From an uncultured Draconibacterium sp. (GTDB lineage Bacteria > Bacteroidota > Bacteroidia > Bacteroidales > Prolixibacteraceae), in assembly GCF_963677155.1 (NCBI RefSeq), contig NZ_OY781884.1, positions 723,501-787,500 on the forward strand: a DNA stretch of 64,000 nucleotides. The letters run 5' to 3'. Positions within the stretch are counted from its first letter, which is position 1; each line of letters opens with the position of its first letter. The position numbers were made by a program, and so were the translations under genes. This document shows, in pieces, positions 61,413 through 64,000 of the stretch. The notes under the pieces are model-generated. The model searched no databases, was not told the origin of the DNA, and saw only the letters and a list, made by a program, of their open reading frames with translations.

Positions 61413-62189
61413 TTATTTTTCCTGATGATGCTCAAAAATACTCTTTGAAATTGAATTGTACAATTCCTGCAGATCGGGCATTTCATTTAATTCGTTCAGG
61501 TGCGCATTTATAATGTTTTCATCAAAACGGATTGCCGGACCTGTTTGTGCGTCTTTCGGATGTAATTCCTGTACTTTTTGGGCCGTCTCCATAATGAGTG
61601 GCCGCAGTATTTCAAATGACAGATCTTTCCGTTCCAGGTATTTGGCAGCCATTGCATAACAATGATTGGAAAAGTTACATGCAAAAACGGCCGCAATGTG
61701 TAAGCTCTTTCTTTTTTCAGAATTTAGTCGAGTTACTGATTCTGAAACCTCGTGAGCGATTTCTTCTAAAATATTCAAATTCTCTTCTGAACTTGCTTCT
61801 AAAAAAATGGGAATCTTCTTAAAATCAACTTTTCTGTTTTTTGAAAAAGTCTGCAAAGGGTAGAAAACGCCATAATTATCGGAATAACTACTTAATATAT
61901 TCATTGGCAAACTCCCAGAGCAATGAACGAGCAATTTATCACCAAACTCGACCTTACTCAATACCTGATCCACTGCAGAATCTTTTAATGCCACAAAATA
62001 AATATCCGCTTCCTTTGTGATCGACTCCGTTGAAGTTGTAAAGTTCGTTTGTAAACGATCCGCCAACTGTTTGGCCGACTCCTCTGTTCGGCTATAAACC
62101 TGTACAATTTTATAACCAGTTTTTGCAAAAGCTTCAGAGAGCTGTGTAGCTAAATTACCTGCGCCAACAACACATATTTTTAGGTTCAT
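61413..62189 (-). CDS. Rossmann-fold DUF2520 protein
   Basis: The 258-residue protein starts at the ATG after a GTG, with a nucleotide-binding ICVVGAGNLATQLSEAF near residue 5, VALKDSAVDQVLSK near 68, LVHCSGSLPMN near 88, FYPLQTFSK near 108, and a helical C-terminal DUF2520 domain with HIAAVFACNFSNHCYAMAA near 165. It is related to F420-dependent NADP oxidoreductases and ProC-like proteins. It is first in the DUF2520-KdsC-Maf operon; no reaction is known. Confidence 0.88.
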   Translation of the reverse strand: MNLKICVVGAGNLATQLSEAFAKTGYKIVQVYSRTEESAKQLADRLQTNFTTSTESITKEADIYFVALKDSAVDQVLSKVEFGDKLLVHCSGSLPMNILSSYSDNYGVFYPLQTFSKNRKVDFKKIPIFLEASSEENLNILEEIAHEVSESVTRLNSEKRKSLHIAAVFACNFSNHCYAMAAKYLERKDLSFEILRPLIMETAQKVQELHPKDAQTGPAIRFDENIINAHLNELNEMPDLQELYNSISKSIFEHHQEK

Positions 62190-62248
62190 CACTTTTCAAT
62201 TTTTTGTAAAAGTAATGAGCCTAATTTATCTTACAAACACATTCGCTG

Positions 62249-62956
62249 TTAAACAGTGGCTTTTGCCAGTCGATTGTTAATCACATCCCAGTTTACAATA
62301 TTCCAGAAATTACTGATGTAGTCGCCACGTTTATTCTGGTAGTTAAGATAGTAAGCATGTTCCCAAACATCCAGAGCCAATAAAGGAGTGCCTTTTATTT
62401 CAGCAATATCCATTAATGGATTATCCTGGTTTGGAGTTGAGCTTACTTTTAACTTTCCATTTTCATCAACAAGTAACCATACCCAGCCACTTCCAAAACG
62501 AGTTTTGGCTGCTTTCGAAAATTCGTTTTTAAAAGCATCTACCGATCCAAAATCTTTTTCTATTGCATCTTTTAAATCTGCAGGAATTTCGTTTTGCTGA
62601 GGAGTCATATTTTCCCAAAATAATGAGTGATTATAATAACCTCCACCATTATTTCTTATACCCTCTGGTTGTTTACTTATTTCGGAAAAAATCTTATCCA
62701 TCGGGGTAGTTAAAAGAGCACTACCTTCGGCTGCAGCCATAAATTTTGTAAAATATCCTTTGTGATGTTTTGAATAGTGCAGCTCCATTGTTTCTGCATC
62801 TATGTAAGGTTCAAGCGCATCATAAGCATAAGGAAGTTCCGGAAACTTATGTCCCTCGAAATCTTCACCATTGCTTGCACATGATGATAAACTACCAAAA
62901 AGAGGTGTTGCTATTGCTGCTGTCCCTACCGCGAGTATAAATTTTCTTCTTTCCAT
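62249..62956 (-). CDS. Exported superoxide dismutase (Fe/Mn type)
   Basis: The 235-residue protein has an N-terminal signal with twin arginine (MERRKFILAVGTAAIATP) and a lipobox-like LSSC at residue 26. The mature part is a normal Fe/Mn dismutase: histidines in ELHYSKHHKGY near residue 59 and YYNHSLFWENM near 107, aspartate and histidine in LDVWEHAYYLNYQNKR near 203, and GSGWVWLLV near 155. Metal type cannot be decided. An exported form protects the periplasm or surface against external superoxide, less common than the cytoplasmic kind. Confidence 0.9.
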   Translation of the reverse strand: MERRKFILAVGTAAIATPLFGSLSSCASNGEDFEGHKFPELPYAYDALEPYIDAETMELHYSKHHKGYFTKFMAAAEGSALLTTPMDKIFSEISKQPEGIRNNGGGYYNHSLFWENMTPQQNEIPADLKDAIEKDFGSVDAFKNEFSKAAKTRFGSGWVWLLVDENGKLKVSSTPNQDNPLMDIAEIKGTPLLALDVWEHAYYLNYQNKRGDYISNFWNIVNWDVINNRLAKATV

Positions 62957-63018
62957 GATATACAGTTTTGTCTACTTCGACAAACACCTATAACAAAAAA
63001 AAGTTTTATAAATTATTA

Positions 63019-64000
63019 TTATATCTTATCGATTCTTTTTAAATCGGGCTTGTGTAAGGCTAAATAATTTTGGGATCCGGTTAAAAAGAAACAGTAAAAA
63101 AAGAAGAAGAATGAACTCCCAATATGTGTCTCCAGGTTTGAATCGGCAAAGTTTGCAAAAAACATAAAGACTAAAAACAACATCAATAACTGATCCTGAT
63201 AGCGTTTGGTTTTTACTATTGGATAAATGAGAATAAACATGATAAAGATAAAACCAAACACACCGAATTTCACCAAATAATTTAAATACTGGTTGTGCGA
63301 CGATGCATAATTACTTTCTTCGAGTTTAGCCCCGTTTTCTTTGAAAGCTTCGGCAAAAGCAGTTTTCCATCTGCCGGTTCCTACACCCAATAAAATATTT
63401 TCTTTTATAATAGTAATAGCGGCTTTAGCAAACTCTATTCGTTGCGAAAATGATTGATTATTGGAATAGCCGGTTTGTGAATACACATAGTACTCCCAAA
63501 CTGTTTGATAAATGCGCGGATACAATGAATATTTTTTTTGAAATATTACATTACCCATCCCTTTTTCTATGTTCTCAATATCATTTTTACTTAAGGCTTT
63601 AACGCCTTCGGCATCTTTCCGCAATCCTTTCGAAGTTAAATAGCGAATAAGTGTGGCTCGTATTGGGTAACCATTTACACCAACCGAGTCATATTCAATT
63701 TCGGCAACCTTATTCCACTCTTCTTTCATTTCTTTTTTGCAGATGTATAAAAAAACATAGTGTCCGTTTTCTACCATCTTATTCGAGAAATCGTGTGTAT
63801 ATGAATTTCCCTGCGTTGTTACCTTTTCAATATTTACAGGATCAACCTTTTCAATATTGTAAAATTTATGTACCACACTATACAAATAAATTAGAGGAGT
63901 AAGTATAATTGTTATAAATAGAATGGCTATTGGAATTTTCTTTTTTGAAACGATTCGGTTAAACAAATAAAAAAGAAATAAAACACTACTTGTTACCAGT
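63019..64000 (-). CDS. O-antigen ligase-like protein, start outside window
   Basis: The frame runs to the end of the window and continues beyond it; about 327 codons are visible. There are membrane helices at the extreme N-terminal visible part (LVTSSVLFLFYLF and LFITIILTPLIYLYS), a periplasmic loop of about 180 residues with the Wzy_C/O-antigen ligase motif LLGVGTGRWKTAF and SSHNQYLNYLVKFGVFG, and three helices at the end. The family attaches O-antigen or other glycans to lipid A core or to protein. The gene is convergent with nothing; it ends 63 bases from the dismutase start. Confidence 0.85.
   Translation of the reverse strand, partial: LVTSSVLFLFYLFNRIVSKKKIPIAILFITIILTPLIYLYSVVHKFYNIEKVDPVNIEKVTTQGNSYTHDFSNKMVENGHYVFLYICKKEMKEEWNKVAEIEYDSVGVNGYPIRATLIRYLTSKGLRKDAEGVKALSKNDIENIEKGMGNVIFQKKYSLYPRIYQTVWEYYVYSQTGYSNNQSFSQRIEFAKAAITIIKENILLGVGTGRWKTAFAEAFKENGAKLEESNYASSHNQYLNYLVKFGVFGFIFIMFILIYPIVKTKRYQDQLLMLFLVFMFFANFADSNLETHIGSSFFFFFYCFFLTGSQNYLALHKPDLKRIDKI

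Overview
The window is chromosomal DNA of a Bacteroidota bacterium, most likely a marine or sediment member of the Bacteroidales/Marinilabiliales group (Prolixibacteraceae-like; the genus is a guess). The evidence is repeated use of the Bacteroidota sigma-factor -7 box TAnnTTTG just upstream of genes, very few Shine-Dalgarno sequences, many lipoproteins with Bacteroidota-style signal peptides, and family-typical genes (DUF3570 barrel, DUF3276/PUR protein, TlpA-like thiol oxidoreductases, GH3 and GH110-like enzymes, two-component hybrids). No rRNA, tRNA, CRISPR array or intact IS/phage gene was seen.

Layout. 1-5.3 kb: end of a DUF3570 outer-membrane barrel gene, a CobO-type adenosyltransferase, and two tandem TlpA-like genes, the first broken by a one-base slip in an A8 run. 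5.4-5.8 kb: a decayed array of about sixteen 21-bp units. 5.9-9.4 kb: FemAB, FabF and a ferredoxin-nitroreductase fusion. 9.5-10.5 kb: an AT-rich M23 peptidase lipoprotein gene flanked by matching repeats, which looks like an inserted cassette. 10.5-12.4 kb: arsR-arsC-acr3 operon. 12.4-13.5 kb: corA with a structured leader. 14.6-18.4 kb: a second arsenic-type cluster on the minus strand (arsR, small thioredoxin, ArsF-like, ArsG-like, ArsP/DUF318 permease, P5C-reductase-like), with the same operator in front of arsR and again in front of the thioredoxin gene. 18.5-25.4 kb: glutathione peroxidase, OhrR-type regulator, ApbE, small membrane and coiled-coil proteins, acylphosphatase, aromatic amino-acid decarboxylase, Nth.

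25.7-37.3 kb is mostly housekeeping: serine beta-lactamase-like hydrolase, ABC-F ATPase, DUF3276, folD, ffh, tex, a VanX-like dipeptidase, PspC and an alanine/sodium symporter. 37.3-44.7 kb is a four-gene minus-strand signalling operon: a 1431-residue sensor with three receivers, a receiver-kinase-receiver hybrid, CheR and CheB, with no CheA, CheW or classical receptor nearby. 45.0-50.1 kb: mutS2, a HAD phosphatase and a GH110-like beta-helix protein whose two expected catalytic aspartates appear to be N and Q. 50.1-52.0 kb is a gene-poor AT-rich stretch of terminator-like hairpins and gene fragments. 52.0-64 kb: BglX-type GH3, ThuA-like protein, secreted alpha/beta hydrolase, MiaB, ferredoxin-NADP reductase-like protein, a solitary sugar-binding lipoprotein, a DUF2520-KdsC-Maf operon, an exported superoxide dismutase, and the end of an O-antigen ligase gene running out of the window.

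The strongest follow-up candidates are the organoarsenical-type cluster with its twin operators over the promoter, the corA leader that could switch access to its ribosome binding site, the GH110 homologue with altered catalytic residues, the cassette-like M23 insertion, the A8 frameshift, and the 21-bp heptad-coding array.
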